NCBI GenBank assembly: GCA_964565775.1
Contig: CAZMGB010000019.1
Location: forward strand, 12,000-75,999
Reading direction: 5' to 3'
DNA length: 64,000 nucleotides
Source of the DNA: CAZMGB01 sp964565775
GTDB taxonomy: Bacteria; Chloroflexota; Dehalococcoidia; DSTF01; JALHUB01
Both the position numbers and the translations under genes were made by a program. Positions 1 through 7,596 of this stretch are shown here, one piece after another (the first letter of the stretch is position 1; every line of letters starts with the position of its first letter). The notes beneath the pieces were generated by a model. That model made no database searches. It saw nothing but the letters and a program-made list of their open reading frames with translations, and was not told the DNA's origin.

Positions 1-501
1 CAGCCCACGCCCTTCGAGATGAAGGCGGCGGAGATCGACGCCAGCGACCACCGAGGCGTGGCAGGCCGGCTGGTGGAGTTCGAGGGCTCGCTGGGACTGA
101 TTATCGGCGGCGGCGGTGCCAGCCTCACCGCCTTCGACGCCGTGCGCCGCCACGGTGGCAGCCCCGCCAACTACTGCGAGATCGGCGGTAACCCGAGCGT
201 GCGCAAGGTGTGCGAGCTCACGAAGCTCATCCTCGGCCGGCCGGAAGTCAAGAAGATCGCCGTCATCATGAACGTCGTGAACAACACCCGTGTCGACCTG
301 GTGGCGCGAGGCGTGATCAAGGGCTGCATCGAGTCGGGGCGCGACCCTGCCGAGACCATCGCCGCCTTTCGCATCCCCGGCGCCTGGGAGGAGGAGGGGT
401 TCCGGCTGCTCCGGCACTACGGCGTGGAGTACATGGACCGGAGCACCAGCATCGACGAGGCGGCCCGCCGCGCCGTCGAGCACATGCGCGGCAAGACGTA
501 G
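1..501 (+). CDS. sucC: Succinyl-CoA ligase beta subunit, C-terminal part (5' partial)
   Basis: The reading frame is open from the first base, so the gene starts outside the window. The 166 visible codons form the C-terminal CoA-ligase domain of an ADP/GDP-forming succinyl-CoA synthetase beta subunit. Seen: the glycine-rich stretch LGLIIGGGGASLT followed by NYCEIGGNPS, which matches the family's conserved segment that contacts the phosphohistidine of the alpha subunit. Succinyl-CoA ligase interconverts succinyl-CoA and succinate with substrate-level phosphorylation in the TCA cycle. The alpha subunit gene sucD follows on the same strand, which supports the call. Other acyl-CoA ligases of the same fold (malate-CoA ligase, for example) cannot be excluded from this fragment. 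Confidence 0.85.
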   Translation, partial: QPTPFEMKAAEIDASDHRGVAGRLVEFEGSLGLIIGGGGASLTAFDAVRRHGGSPANYCEIGGNPSVRKVCELTKLILGRPEVKKIAVIMNVVNNTRVDLVARGVIKGCIESGRDPAETIAAFRIPGAWEEEGFRLLRHYGVEYMDRSTSIDEAARRAVEHMRGKT

Positions 502-518
502 GGACAGGGCCCTGTCCC
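501..518. repeat. Perfect 18-bp palindrome at the 3' end of sucC
   Basis: The arms GGGACAGGG and CCCTGTCCC abut with no spacer, starting in the sucC stop codon. A related hairpin (GGACAGAGC/GCTCTGTCC) occurs at 7561-7582. It may act as a 3'-end stabiliser or belong to a dispersed palindrome family; no T-run follows. Confidence 0.5.
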
Positions 519-570
519 TGTCCGGGTGACTCGACCCTTAGGCCAGGAATAGCGCAGGTGGGAGACCAGC

Positions 571-717
571 GTGTCAACCCTGATTGACAGGTACACCCGC
601 ATCATCGTCCAGGGCATCACCGGTCGGAAGGCTTCCTGCTACCGCCGACTGAAGTCGGCGGCATGGCCGGGAACTGAGCCCCGCGGACTTCAGTCCGCGG
701 GGCTGGTTAGGCCATAG
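571..717 (+). pseudogene. Truncated sucD start running into a hairpin element (48-codon leader ORF)
   Basis: A GTG preceded by GGTGGGAG at a normal ribosome-binding distance opens an ORF whose first 19 residues (MSTLIDRYTRIIVQGITGR) are a bona fide SucD N-terminus. From codon 20 the frame reads through a double-hairpin repeat and stops at 715-717, four bases before the next ATG (722). The copy differs from the functional start at 1028 at many positions, so it is not a simple assembly echo. It keeps the best ribosome-binding site of the region, whereas the ATG at 1028 has none that I can see. It could be the original sucD start, now serving as a leader peptide coupled to the next start (inference). 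Confidence 0.6.
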
Positions 718-821
718 CGACATGTCCATCCTCGTTGACAAGCCCACCAGAGTCATCGTCCAGGGGATCACCGGTCGGAAGGCTTCCTGCTACCGCCGAC
801 TGAAGTCGGCGGCATGGCCGG

Positions 822-921
822 NNNNNNNNNNNNNNNNNNNNNNNNNNNNNNNNNNNNNNNNNNNNNNNNNNNNNNNNNNNNNNNNNNNNNNNNNNNNNNN
901 NNNNNNNNNNNNNNNNNNNNN
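822..921. other. Assembly gap of exactly 100 N inside the tandem array
   Basis: The 55 nt just before the gap (767-821) are identical to the 55 nt just after it (922-976). Round-number N runs flanked by an overlap of this length are typical of a repeat left unresolved by a k-mer assembler. The true copy number of the array is therefore unknown. Confidence 0.95.
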
Positions 922-1027
922 ATCACCGGTCGGAAGGCTTCCTGCTACCGCCGACTGAAGTCGGCGGCATGGCCGGGAACTGAGCCCCGCGGACTTCAGT
1001 CCGCGGGGCTGGTTAGGCCATAGCGAC

Positions 1028-1936
1028 ATGTCCATCCTCGTTGACAAGCCCACCAGAGTCATCGTCCAGGGGATCACCGGTCGGGAGGCCGTCTCCTTCA
1101 CCCGCGACATGCTCGACTACGGCGGCACCGTCGTGGGCGGCGTGACGCCTGGCCGCGGCGGCCGCGACGTCGCCGGCGTCCCCGTCTTCGACACCGTCCG
1201 CCAGATCACGGAGAGGGAGCACGTCGACGCATCGGTGCTGGCGGTGCCTGCCCCCTTCGCCCGCGACGCCGCCTTCGAGGCCATCGACGCCGGTGTCCCC
1301 CTCCTCGTCATCGTCACCGAGCGCGTCCCCCGCAAGGACGTAGCGCAGGTCCTGGAACTCGCCCGCCTGCGAGGGGCGCGCGTCATCGGCCCCAACAGCA
1401 TGGGGCTCATCGCGCCGGGCAAGACGAAGGTGGGCTCGATCGGCGGCCCGGCGGAAGACACCAAGAAGTCCTTTGTGGCGGGGCCCGTCGGCGTCATGTC
1501 GCGTTCGGGCGGCATGACGACAGAGCTGTCCAACCTGCTGACGCAGGGCGGCCTGGGCCAGAGCGCCGCCATCAGCCTGGGGGGCGACCCGCTCATCGGC
1601 AGTACCTTCGCGGAGCTGCTGCCCCTCTGGGAGGCTGACCCGGAAACCAGAGCGCTCGTCATCTTTTGCGAGCCAGGCGGCCCCCAGGAGGCAGCTCTGG
1701 CGGCGAAGGTGCGGACGGAAGGAACCCGGCTGCCCATCGTGGCGTTCATCGCCGGCCATTTCACGGCGGAGATGCCGGGGGTGCGCTTCGGCCACGCCGG
1801 CTCCATCGTAGAAGGGAAGGCGGACACGGCCGCCGAGAAAGCCCGCATCATGCGGGAGGCGGGCATCCTGGTAGCCGATGACTTCTCCCAGATCCCGGCG
1901 CTGGTGAAGCGGGCCCTGGCTGAGCGCGTGTCCTAA
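1028..1936 (+). CDS. sucD: Succinyl-CoA ligase alpha subunit
   Basis: The 302-residue product has the N-terminal CoA-binding Rossmann domain (VQGITGREAVSF; later SRSGGMTTELS) and the C-terminal ligase domain with GHAGSIVEG, in which the His is the phosphohistidine that carries phosphate between the active sites. Length is normal for SucD. It pairs with the upstream sucC end to make the TCA-cycle enzyme. The start at ATG 1028 is set by homology; the bases before it (end of a hairpin element, then TAGCGAC) hold no Shine-Dalgarno sequence, and the stop of an upstream mini-ORF lies four bases before the ATG. Translation may thus depend on coupling to the leader ORFs of the tandem array (inference). 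Confidence 0.9.
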   Translation: MSILVDKPTRVIVQGITGREAVSFTRDMLDYGGTVVGGVTPGRGGRDVAGVPVFDTVRQITEREHVDASVLAVPAPFARDAAFEAIDAGVPLLVIVTERVPRKDVAQVLELARLRGARVIGPNSMGLIAPGKTKVGSIGGPAEDTKKSFVAGPVGVMSRSGGMTTELSNLLTQGGLGQSAAISLGGDPLIGSTFAELLPLWEADPETRALVIFCEPGGPQEAALAAKVRTEGTRLPIVAFIAGHFTAEMPGVRFGHAGSIVEGKADTAAEKARIMREAGILVADDFSQIPALVKRALAERVS

Positions 1937-2022
1937 TGCAAGAGTGATCGAGACGGCGGTTGGGGCGAAAACACGCCTCGTGAACAAGACGACTCGACGC
2001 AGGCGGGGGGCTTGCCAGATCC

Positions 2023-2095
2023 CCGAAGGCCAGGCTTGAGCCGTTCGGCTGAGCTCACGACGAAGCCACGTGCCAGCCTGAAGGCTGGCCTTCGG
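2023..2095. repeat. Dispersed GAAGGCCAG palindrome (long variant)
   Basis: Outer arms CCGAAGGCCA and TGGCCTTCGG enclose an insert containing GTTCGGCTGAGCTCACGACG, which is also inside the copy at 42874-42925. It is one of about eight intergenic copies in the window, here between sucD and the ferredoxin gene. Confidence 0.7.
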
Positions 2096-2246
2096 AGATT
2101 CACTCCTGCAGCATGGCGGTTTTTCTGCTCAGTAGTCATAGACCGGCGGCTACCCCGGCCAGGCAGGGACAGGCGCAGGATTCATCCCGCGGGCAAAGAA
2201 CGATATCCGTGTCTGTTTCTCATTGCCCATGACTAGAGGGGCGTTC

Positions 2247-2465
2247 ATGAGAGGACTGTTCGTGAATCTACGGGTGGACGCCAATCTGTGCGCTCAGAAG
2301 CCCAAGTGCCGTGAATGCGTACAGCGCTGCCCCGTCGACATCTTTCTCCGTAACGACGGCGAGACCGCCCACGAGGTCCCCGACAACGAGGACGAGTGCA
2401 TCCTCTGTGACCAGTGCGTCGAATACTGCCCCGTCGACGCTGTGACGCTAGTCAAGCTATACTAG
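2247..2465 (+). CDS. Small 2[4Fe-4S] ferredoxin
   Basis: The 72-residue product has two cluster motifs: CAQKPKCRECVQRCP near the N-terminus (Cys spacing widened before CxxC) and CILCDQCVEYCP, the classic CxxCxxCxxxCP, near the C-terminus. Such ferredoxins shuttle electrons between cytoplasmic oxidoreductases. TTG (2223) and ATG (2229) are alternative in-frame starts, but ATG 2247 is preceded by GAGGGG at the best distance, so it is chosen. The gene stands alone between sucD and a transporter. The sequence around its stop codon (CTATACTAG) and the bases beyond recur at 4958-5046 before the cytochrome genes, which suggests a partial duplication. The redox partner is unknown. Confidence 0.85.
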   Translation: MRGLFVNLRVDANLCAQKPKCRECVQRCPVDIFLRNDGETAHEVPDNEDECILCDQCVEYCPVDAVTLVKLY

Positions 2466-2640
2466 CTTCCGGACCCATCCTCCCTCTGCGACGCGCGCCG
2501 TTCACGACGGCGAGTGGCAGCGAAAAGGCCTGGCGCCGGGTCTCGCTCCTCTCGCGCGACGCGGCTTCTCTGAGGGGGTTCCCTCCCCCGACGACGGGGC
2601 GATGAGGCCCAAGTGACAGCGCAAGGAAGGGGCATCGCCC

Positions 2641-4869
2641 GTGTTCGGTCTTGAGTCCTGGGCGCGCTTCGCCTCCCGCCACCCGTGGCACGTCCTGGCC
2701 GGGGCGCTGGCGAGCATCGCCGTCTTCGGCGTGCTGTTTGCGATCGCCGGTGGAGGATACGCCGACAGCTTCAGCATCCCCGGCACTGAGTCGCAGCGTC
2801 TGGTCGACCTGCTGGAGAAGCGCTTCCCTCAGTCGGCCGGAGATTCAGCGACGGTGGTCGTTCGCGCCGCCGATGGTCTCGACAACGCAAAGGTTCGCTC
2901 TCGGGTCGAGGCGCTTGTAGCAGAACTCAAGCCACTACCCGAGGTCGTCGGCGTCACCTCACCCTACGACCAGCCGGGGGCGATCTCTTCCGACGGCTCC
3001 ATTGCCCTGATCAACGTCCAGTATTCGAAGCAGGCGTTCGATCTCAAACGTGCGAGCGTGAACGCCCTCCTCGACCTGCGGGAGAAGGCGTCGACGCCAG
3101 GCTTCCAGATAGAGGCCGGCGGGCGGGTAGTACGCGTCGCTGAGATGGAGAAGCCGGGCAGCTCGGAACTGGTCGGCCTCACGGCCGCGGTCATAATCCT
3201 CCTCATAGCCTTCGGCTCCGTCGTGGCCATGGGCCTCCCGATCATCACGGCTCTCCTCGCGCTGGCCTCCGGCTTCTTCCTCGTAGGCGTGGGCGCCTCC
3301 TTCGTAGACCTGGCGTCGTTCACGCCCCAGTTCGCAGGGATGATTGGCATAGGCGTCGGCATCGATTACTCTCTGCTCGTCGTCACACGATTCCGCGAGG
3401 GCCTCGCCCAGGGCGTCAGCGTCGAGGACGCCATCGCCAAGGCATCGACCACGGCCGGGCGCTCGGTTGCGTTCGCCGGCACGACCGTCGTCATCGCCCT
3501 GCTGGGCCTCTGGGCGATGGGCTTGCCGTTTATTGCCTACGTCGCGACGGCCGCGGCGCTGGTGGTAGCGCTGTCCGTCGTCGTGGCTGTCGTCGTGCTG
3601 CCCGCGATCCTGAGGCTGGCTGGGCCGCGTATCGACAAGTGGAGACTTCCCGGGCTGGCCGCCGTCTCCTACGACAGCGAAACCGGCTTCGGCTACCGGC
3701 TCAGCCGCATCGTCCAGCGCGCTCCACTCGCGTCTCTCGCGGTCTCGCTGGGCATCCTGCTCGCGCTGGCGAGCCCCGTGCTGGGCATGCGCCTGGGTGC
3801 CTCCGACGCTGGCAACAGCCCGAAGTCTTTCACCTCCCGTCGCGCCTACGACCTCATCTCCGAGGGTTTCGGGCCGGGCTACAACGGTCGCATTCTCGTC
3901 GCCCTTCGCATCGACGATCCGGGTGCCATGGGAGCAATCGATGCGCTGCCATCCGTAATAGCGGAGACGGAGGGTGTCGCCAGCGTGTCTCCGCCGACGT
4001 ACAACGAGGCCGACTCCGCCGCCATCATCACGGTCATTCCCGCGACGGCGCCCCAATCCCAGGAGACGGCGGATCTCGTGCATCACCTCCGCCGCCGGGT
4101 GCCCGAGGCGGTCGAGGGCAGCGGCGCGCAGGCGCTGGTGGGCGGTCCCACCGCTGTGTTCATCGACGTGGGCGACAGGATCACTTCGAGACTGCCGCCG
4201 TTCTTCGCGGCGGTCATCGGCCTGAGCTTCGTGCTGCTCATGGCCGTATTTCGCTCGGTGCTGGTGCCCCTGAAGGCAGCGGCCATGAACCTGCTGTCCA
4301 TCGGAGCCGCCTACGGGGTACTCGTCGCCGTCTTCCAGTGGGGATGGTTCGGAGGCATAATAGGCGTCCAGCGACAGGGGCCCATCGAGTCCTTCCTGCC
4401 GATGATGATGTTCGCCGTGCTCTTCGGCCTCTCGATGGACTACGAGGTCTTCCTGGTGAGCCGCATCCGAGAGGAATTCCTGGAGACCCGCAACAACACC
4501 GAGTCGGTGGCGCGCGGCCTGTCGATGACGACGCGCGTAATCTCTGCGGCGGCCGCGATTATGGTCGCCGTGTTCTTGAGCTTCGCCCTGAGCGACCAGC
4601 GGGTAGTGAAGGAGTTCGGGATCGGCCTCGCCGCCGCGATCTTCATCGATGCCACAGTCGTGCGGCTGATCCTTGTTCCCTCGATCATGCAACTGCTCGG
4701 CAACGCCAACTGGTGGTTTCCCCGCTGGCTCGACCGGCTTATGCCCCAGATCGGTTTCCACGCGCCTGAGCCCGTCGCCGAGCTGAGCCAGCCGAAGGCG
4801 GCCGTGGCATCACGGCAGGCTGCGAGGCCCGCCGCGACAGGCAACCCGGGCGACAAGGAAAGACGCTAG
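2641..4869 (+). CDS. MMPL-family (RND superfamily) membrane transporter
   Basis: The 742-residue protein has the duplicated RND architecture: one membrane segment, a large periplasmic-type loop, five segments, then the same again. Seen: the two conserved Asp-Tyr motifs, GVGIDYSLLVVTRFRE around residue 240 and GLSMDYEVFLVSRIREE around residue 600, which in MmpL proteins form the proton relay in the membrane. MMPL proteins export lipids or hydrophobic compounds using the proton gradient; the substrate here is unknown. A GTG start is used, with AAGGAAGGGG upstream. The C-terminal tail (about 45 residues) is Ala/Pro/basic-rich and probably cytoplasmic. No lipid-synthesis gene adjoins it, so the export role is family knowledge only. 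Confidence 0.88.
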   Translation: MFGLESWARFASRHPWHVLAGALASIAVFGVLFAIAGGGYADSFSIPGTESQRLVDLLEKRFPQSAGDSATVVVRAADGLDNAKVRSRVEALVAELKPLPEVVGVTSPYDQPGAISSDGSIALINVQYSKQAFDLKRASVNALLDLREKASTPGFQIEAGGRVVRVAEMEKPGSSELVGLTAAVIILLIAFGSVVAMGLPIITALLALASGFFLVGVGASFVDLASFTPQFAGMIGIGVGIDYSLLVVTRFREGLAQGVSVEDAIAKASTTAGRSVAFAGTTVVIALLGLWAMGLPFIAYVATAAALVVALSVVVAVVVLPAILRLAGPRIDKWRLPGLAAVSYDSETGFGYRLSRIVQRAPLASLAVSLGILLALASPVLGMRLGASDAGNSPKSFTSRRAYDLISEGFGPGYNGRILVALRIDDPGAMGAIDALPSVIAETEGVASVSPPTYNEADSAAIITVIPATAPQSQETADLVHHLRRRVPEAVEGSGAQALVGGPTAVFIDVGDRITSRLPPFFAAVIGLSFVLLMAVFRSVLVPLKAAAMNLLSIGAAYGVLVAVFQWGWFGGIIGVQRQGPIESFLPMMMFAVLFGLSMDYEVFLVSRIREEFLETRNNTESVARGLSMTTRVISAAAAIMVAVFLSFALSDQRVVKEFGIGLAAAIFIDATVVRLILVPSIMQLLGNANWWFPRWLDRLMPQIGFHAPEPVAELSQPKAAVASRQAARPAATGNPGDKERR

Positions 4870-4957
4870 CGACGCCTCAGACGACGGGGATTCTCGAGCG
4901 GTGGCGTGCCGGTGCGTGGCGCCGGGTAGCGCTTGGGACGACCGCATCGGCCGTGGG

Positions 4958-4990
4958 CAGTGCGTCGACCGCTGCCCTATCGACGCGTGA
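4958..4990 (+). pseudogene. Remnant of a ferredoxin 3' end
   Basis: The frame CAG TGC GTC GAC CGC TGC CCT reads QCVDRCPIDA then stop, matching DQCVEYCPVDA of the ferredoxin at 2247-2465. Similarity continues past the stop: both loci have a CTATACTAG motif and a related C-rich stretch up to GCGCACCG/GCGCGCCG. It looks like a decayed duplicate of the ferredoxin tail and its downstream region, now sitting before the cytochrome genes. Confidence 0.5.
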
Positions 4991-5066
4991 GCCTGGTTAG
5001 GCTATACTAGGCCGCAAACCCAATCTTCCCTCGGGATGCGCACCGTCCCCCAGGGGCCTCGATGGC

Positions 5067-6395
5067 ATGAATTACCCCTTCTGGGAGATTCCTTACCTCA
5101 CCGGCGCTCCTGTCATCGGAGCCGTCGCCGTCCTACACGTATTCATCTCCCACCTGGCCATCGGCGCCGGTCTTCTGCTCGTCCTCACGGAGCGCAAGGC
5201 ATACCGTGAGGAGGACGGGCGCATTCTCGACTACGTGCGTCAGAACTCCCGCCTCCTCATCCTGCTGAGCCTGGTGCTCGGGGCGCTGACCGGCGTCGGC
5301 ATCTGGTGGTCGATAAGCCTGGTGCAGCCCTCGGCCACCTCGACGCTCATCCACGTCTTCGTCTGGGCCTGGGCCATCGAGTGGGTCTTCTTCTTCGTCG
5401 AGATCGCAGCCGCCTTCGTCTATTACTACGCCTGGGAGCGGCTCGACCGGCGCACGCACTTGACGGTCGGCTGGATCTACTTCGGAGCCGCCTGGCTTAG
5501 CCTCTTCGTTATCAACGGCATCCTCACCTTCATGCTTACGCCGGGCGACTGGCCCGAGACGCAGAACTTTTGGGACGCCTTCTTCAACCCGACTATGCTG
5601 CCGTCCTTGGTCATGCGCACAGGCGTTGTCCTCGCCCTGGCGGGGCTCTACGCGCTCCTCACCGCCTCGTTCATCGGTGATAGGGACCTGCGGTCGAAGA
5701 TGGTGCGCTACGCCAGCCGCTGGCTGGTCCCCGCCTTCGTGCTCCTGCCCCTGGGGGGCCTCTGGTTCTTCGCGGAGGTGCCGGAGCAGGCACGCGACCT
5801 GGCTCTCGGCGGGACGCCCATCGTCACAATGTTCGTCGCGGCCAGCCTGGCCCTCTCCCTCATCGTCTTCGGGCTCAGCTTCGCGGGGAGCTTCTGGCAG
5901 CCCCAGCGCTTCACGCCCGTCTTCGCACTGGGCCTACTGGTGATGGGCCTGTTCGTGACCGGCACCTCCGAATGGGTGCGCGAGGCGGTACGCAAGCCCT
6001 TCATCATCTACGACTACATGTACTCGAACTCGGTCCTCCTGAAGGATGCCGACACGCTGAAGATAGACGGCGTCCTGCAACGGGCACGGTGGGCCACCAT
6101 CAAGGAGGTCACCGACGACAACATGCTGGCGGCCGGCAAGGAGTACTTCCGCCTCCAGTGCGGTTCCTGCCACGCCGTCGACGGCTACAACGGCATCCGG
6201 CCCCTCATCGAAGGCTGGTCGCAAGAGTATACGTACGACCAGCTCCAGCACCTCGACACCCTGAAGGAGATCATGCCCCCCTTCCTGGGGACGGATGAGG
6301 AGCGACAGGCGGTCGCCGCCTATCTGGCCAGCCTGGACGGTGGCAAGGAGACGCCGCCGGAATCAGCCCCCGGAGAGGAAACGCCACAGCCGTGA
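5067..6395 (+). CDS. CydA-like membrane cytochrome fused to a C-terminal cytochrome c domain
   Basis: The 442-residue protein has about eight hydrophobic segments over residues 1-320 that resemble subunit I of the cytochrome bd superfamily: His24 and His29 in the first segment are candidate haem ligands and a Glu lies in FFVEIAAAF in a later segment. TSEWVREAVRKPFIIYDY lies before the tail. A soluble tail contains CGSCH (residues 365-369), a covalent haem c site, with a Met-containing stretch (LKEIMPPF) that can give the axial ligand. CydA-like proteins with a haem c tail are known and thought to pass electrons between quinol and cytochrome c or oxygen. It overlaps the next gene by 4 nt, so the two form one operon. 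No CydB-like gene is visible. Confidence 0.8.
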   Translation: MNYPFWEIPYLTGAPVIGAVAVLHVFISHLAIGAGLLLVLTERKAYREEDGRILDYVRQNSRLLILLSLVLGALTGVGIWWSISLVQPSATSTLIHVFVWAWAIEWVFFFVEIAAAFVYYYAWERLDRRTHLTVGWIYFGAAWLSLFVINGILTFMLTPGDWPETQNFWDAFFNPTMLPSLVMRTGVVLALAGLYALLTASFIGDRDLRSKMVRYASRWLVPAFVLLPLGGLWFFAEVPEQARDLALGGTPIVTMFVAASLALSLIVFGLSFAGSFWQPQRFTPVFALGLLVMGLFVTGTSEWVREAVRKPFIIYDYMYSNSVLLKDADTLKIDGVLQRARWATIKEVTDDNMLAAGKEYFRLQCGSCHAVDGYNGIRPLIEGWSQEYTYDQLQHLDTLKEIMPPFLGTDEERQAVAAYLASLDGGKETPPESAPGEETPQP

Positions 6396-7492
6396 TACCT
6401 GACCCCGATCCCATCGCCCTGCCCGCGCCTGTGCCGCTGCTGACGGCTCTACTGATACTGACGTTCGTGCTGCACATCCTGGCCATGAACGTGACGCTGG
6501 GCGGGACGATTATCGCCGCCGCCAGCGACCTGTGGGGGCGCCGCCGGGGCAGCGAGCGTCACCGGCGCCTCGCGGGCGACATCTTCCGCATGCTCCCCAT
6601 CGCCGTCGCCCTCACGGTGACGCTGGGGGTAGCGCCGCTGCTCTTCATCCAGGTCCTCTACGGGCAGCTCTTCTACACGTCGTCCGTCCTCATGGCCTGG
6701 CCGTGGCTCTCGGTCTTCGCGATCGTGATCGTGGCCTACTACGGGGTGTACCTCTACGCCTGGGGCGGCGACTTCATTGGACCGCGAAGGGTCTGGGTAG
6801 GCGTCGGCAGCGCCGTGCTGTTCCTGGCGGTCGCCTTCCTCTTCACCAACAACATGGTGCTGATGCTCACCCCGGAGCGCTGGTTCGACCTCTACCGGGA
6901 CCATCGGATGGGGCTCTTCCTGAACGTATCGGACCCCACGGTACCGCCGCGCTACCTGCACATGGCCGGTGCAGCGGTGGCAGGGGCGGGCGTATTCACC
7001 GCGCTCTACGGGCTCTACCTGAAGCGAAGCGAGCCCGCCGAATACGGGAGCTGGGTCACGCGCTACGGCGCAGGCTGGTTCATGGGGGCGACGGCGGCGC
7101 AGCTCGCGATCGGGCCGTGGCTCCTCGTCCGGCTGCCCGAGAGGGTGCGCGACGGGTTCATCGGCACGCACATTGATCGCACCATCCTCCTTTGGACGGG
7201 CGTGGCCGTGGCCCTCGTGGCGATAGGGCTGCTGGCGATGGCGGCGCGAGCGCGGAACCCGCTGCCCATCGCGATCGCGGGCGGAACGCTGTTCGTCGGT
7301 ACGGTGGCGATTATGGCGATGGTGCGCCACCTGGTCCGCGACGACTACCTGCGCCCTGACTTCCAGGCGTCCAACCTCCAGGTAGACTCGCAGGTGGCGT
7401 TGATCGTGATCTTCTTCGTCCTGCTGATCGCCGGTCTTGCCACGATCGGCTACATGCTGCGGGCCGTCATCATGGCGCGCGGGCGGACCTGA
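6392..7492 (+). CDS. Second CydA-like membrane subunit, partner of the preceding cytochrome
   Basis: The 366-residue, all-helical membrane protein has about nine hydrophobic segments and starts at a GTG that overlaps the previous stop (GTGA). The first segment FVLHILAMNVTLGG places a His at the position typical of CydA-like haem ligands, and the fold resembles the subunit before it, without the haem c tail. Paired CydA-like subunits (CydA plus a CydA' type) are known in bd-superfamily branches that lack CydB. Inference: the two proteins make one quinol-linked membrane complex. The function (oxygen reduction, quinol oxidation with an external cytochrome, or something else) cannot be decided from sequence. 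Confidence 0.7.
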   Translation: MIPDPDPIALPAPVPLLTALLILTFVLHILAMNVTLGGTIIAAASDLWGRRRGSERHRRLAGDIFRMLPIAVALTVTLGVAPLLFIQVLYGQLFYTSSVLMAWPWLSVFAIVIVAYYGVYLYAWGGDFIGPRRVWVGVGSAVLFLAVAFLFTNNMVLMLTPERWFDLYRDHRMGLFLNVSDPTVPPRYLHMAGAAVAGAGVFTALYGLYLKRSEPAEYGSWVTRYGAGWFMGATAAQLAIGPWLLVRLPERVRDGFIGTHIDRTILLWTGVAVALVAIGLLAMAARARNPLPIAIAGGTLFVGTVAIMAMVRHLVRDDYLRPDFQASNLQVDSQVALIVIFFVLLIAGLATIGYMLRAVIMARGRT

Positions 7493-7506
7493 GCGTCCCC
7501 ATCATC

Positions 7507-7582
7507 CCCGAAGGCCAGGCCTAAGCCGCGCCTTCGCAGAGCTGGTGGGAAGGTCGGCCCGGACAGAGCCGAAGCTCTGTCC
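7507..7582. repeat. Two intergenic hairpins between convergent genes
   Basis: First a degenerate copy of the GAAGGCCAGG palindrome (CGAAGGC ... GCCTTCG, 7509-7536), then a perfect hairpin with arms GGACAGAGC/GCTCTGTCC and loop CGAA at 7561-7582. They separate the cytochrome operon from the convergent PIG-L gene and may end transcription from both sides. Confidence 0.55.
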
Positions 7583-7596
7583 CTACGAAGGAACCC

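Larger units (their letters stand above)
571..1084 (+). repeat. 151-bp tandem array: sucD 5' end plus double-hairpin element
   Basis: The unit holds about 60 bp of the sucD start and about 91 bp of element. The element has two hairpins: arms CCGCCGAC/GTCGGCGG with loop TGAA, and arms CCCCGCGGAC/GTCCGCGGGG with loop TTCA. The two cores GACTGAAGTC and GACTTCAGTC are reverse complements of each other. Starts lie at 571, 722 and 1028. Spacing 571 to 722 is 151; removing the N run and one copy of the 55-nt overlap around it makes the second interval 151 as well. The hairpin design resembles palindromic MITE/REP-type elements. Confidence 0.75.

Noticed and set aside
1013..1987. 324-codon frame on the minus strand over sucD
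   Set aside because: Antisense shadow of sucD with biased composition and no domain.
2959..4761. 600-codon frame on the minus strand
   Set aside because: It lies wholly over the MMPL transporter gene; the translation is rich in Arg, His, Asp and Glu with no motif, typical of an antisense shadow in GC-rich DNA.
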